A stretch of 64,000 bases of DNA, taken from JAQWRV01 sp045564915. Its GTDB lineage: Bacteria; Pseudomonadota; Alphaproteobacteria; Rhodospirillales; Rhodospirillaceae. The translations under genes were made by a program, and so were the position numbers. The stretch is taken from contig JBJLGL010000013.1 in NCBI GenBank assembly GCA_045564915.1, forward strand, positions 1-64,000, written 5' to 3'. The notes beneath the pieces were generated by a model. It worked only from the letters and a program-made list of their open reading frames with translations. It was not told the DNA's origin and did not search any database. Shown piece after piece: positions 63,476-64,000 of the stretch (within the stretch, counting starts at the first letter, position 1; each line of letters begins with the position of its first letter).

Positions 63476-64000
63476 CTATCCCTCTGCCGGAATACCTTCA
63501 ACGAGTGGCACAAACCGAACGGGAAAAAGCTGTTCCGACTCGAGGCGCCCTCCACTTTTCTTTACTTTAACAATCATTTGATCCAACGCAGCCGCATCAC
63601 CCACAGGCAAGATCATAATGCCGCCTTCGTCCGATAATTGGGCCACCAGGTCTTGCGGCACAACTGGAGCCGCTGCAGTTACTAGTATTCTGTCAAATGG
63701 TGCTTGACGAGACCAGCCTTTCCAGCCATCTCCAGCACTTGCCGTAATGTTATGCAAGGACAAGTCAGCAAACCGTCCCTCCGCAACACTAAGCAGATCT
63801 TTGTGACGTTCGATAGTATAAACACGGCGACATAAACGCGATAGAATAGCCGCCTGATATCCTGAGCCAGTCCCAATTTCTAGTACCTTGTGGCGATCTG
63901 TTAGCTCTAAGGCCTGTGTCATAAGCCCAACGACTAGTGGCTGGCTGATGGTTTGTCCACATGAGATGGGTAAGGCACGGTTAGCCCATGCCTGATCGAG
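63476..64000 (-). CDS. pcm: Protein-L-isoaspartate O-methyltransferase Pcm, 5' end cut off
   Basis: The frame is open from 63476 to the window edge; the true start lies beyond 64000. The visible part begins [17 protein letters not shown], then [15 protein letters not shown] (SAM motif I) and the C-terminal [12 protein letters not shown] region. The enzyme repairs isoaspartyl residues by methyl transfer. An ATG at 63922 is internal. Its position beside nlpD and DUF815 is the usual arrangement. Only about 174 residues are visible, but the recognisable motifs give high confidence. Confidence 0.95.
   Translation of the reverse strand, partial: LDQAWANRALPISCGQTISQPLVVGLMTQALELTDRHKVLEIGTGSGYQAAILSRLCRRVYTIERHKDLLSVAEGRFADLSLHNITASAGDGWKGWSRQAPFDRILVTAAAPVVPQDLVAQLSDEGGIMILPVGDAAALDQMIVKVKKSGGRLESEQLFPVRFVPLVEGIPAEG

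Overview
The window reads as chromosomal DNA from an alphaproteobacterium, probably a free-living aquatic relative of the Rhodospirillales. The evidence is a set of gene neighbourhoods typical of that class: sdhE-mfd divergent from recG, gyrA overlapping coaD, pcm-nlpD-DUF815-yajC-secDF-Mth938, trmFO beside a DUF4170 gene, and hpnC-hpnD-hpnE for hopanoid precursors. By eye the DNA is about 43-48% G+C, with richer patches at 24.0-25.0 kb and 31.2-34.3 kb. TTG start codons are common. I saw no transposase, prophage or CRISPR array.

Layout. 0-11.8 kb is accessory: two cassettes built on exported-looking enzymes flank a plus-strand run of MOSC protein, signal-bearing VOC protein, LysE-type exporter and secreted amidase. 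12.1-18.2 kb holds mfd, sdhE and recG, followed by a Nudix hydrolase and a thioredoxin-like [2Fe-2S] protein. 19.0-23.7 kb is a Gld-like ABC operon (ATPase, permease, GldG-like protein, DUF4340 protein). 24.0-29.3 kb is accessory again, with two more methyltransferase/small-protein pairs around a transhydrogenase-like flavoprotein. 29.5-34.8 kb carries a Tsx-like barrel, a DUF1330 protein, a TonB receptor, a Tat-type DUF1838 protein and a double-glycine-leader peptide. 34.9-39.9 kb has tRNA-Lys, a cyclophilin, coaD, gyrA and ssb. 40-47.8 kb has a zinc-ribbon methyltransferase, a large TonB receptor, uvrA and a secreted lectin-like protein. 48-51 kb has a second DUF1838 gene with a peptide-binding protein and a 54-residue acidic ORF. 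51-64 kb is mostly housekeeping: trmFO, the hpn genes and the protein-export genes.

The most unusual content is a repeated cassette. Four paralogous class I SAM methyltransferases (44-1243, 10185-11408, 23984-25186, 28082-29260) all begin with twin-arginine-type signal peptides. Three sit beside members of one small-protein family (112-122 residues), and two sit beside flavoprotein paralogues whose signals carry Lys-Arg in place of Arg-Arg. The 11765-7526 cassette also contains a secreted protein of unknown function that is split by a frameshift. An exported SAM-dependent enzyme is a biochemical puzzle, since SAM is not known to be supplied to the periplasm. With two DUF1838 proteins and one VOC protein, nine Tat-like signals occur in 64 kb. 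I infer, without proof, a periplasmic uptake-and-modification system fed by the TonB receptors and the binding protein. Two frameshifts (7526-8489 and hpnE) are either real lesions or assembly errors.
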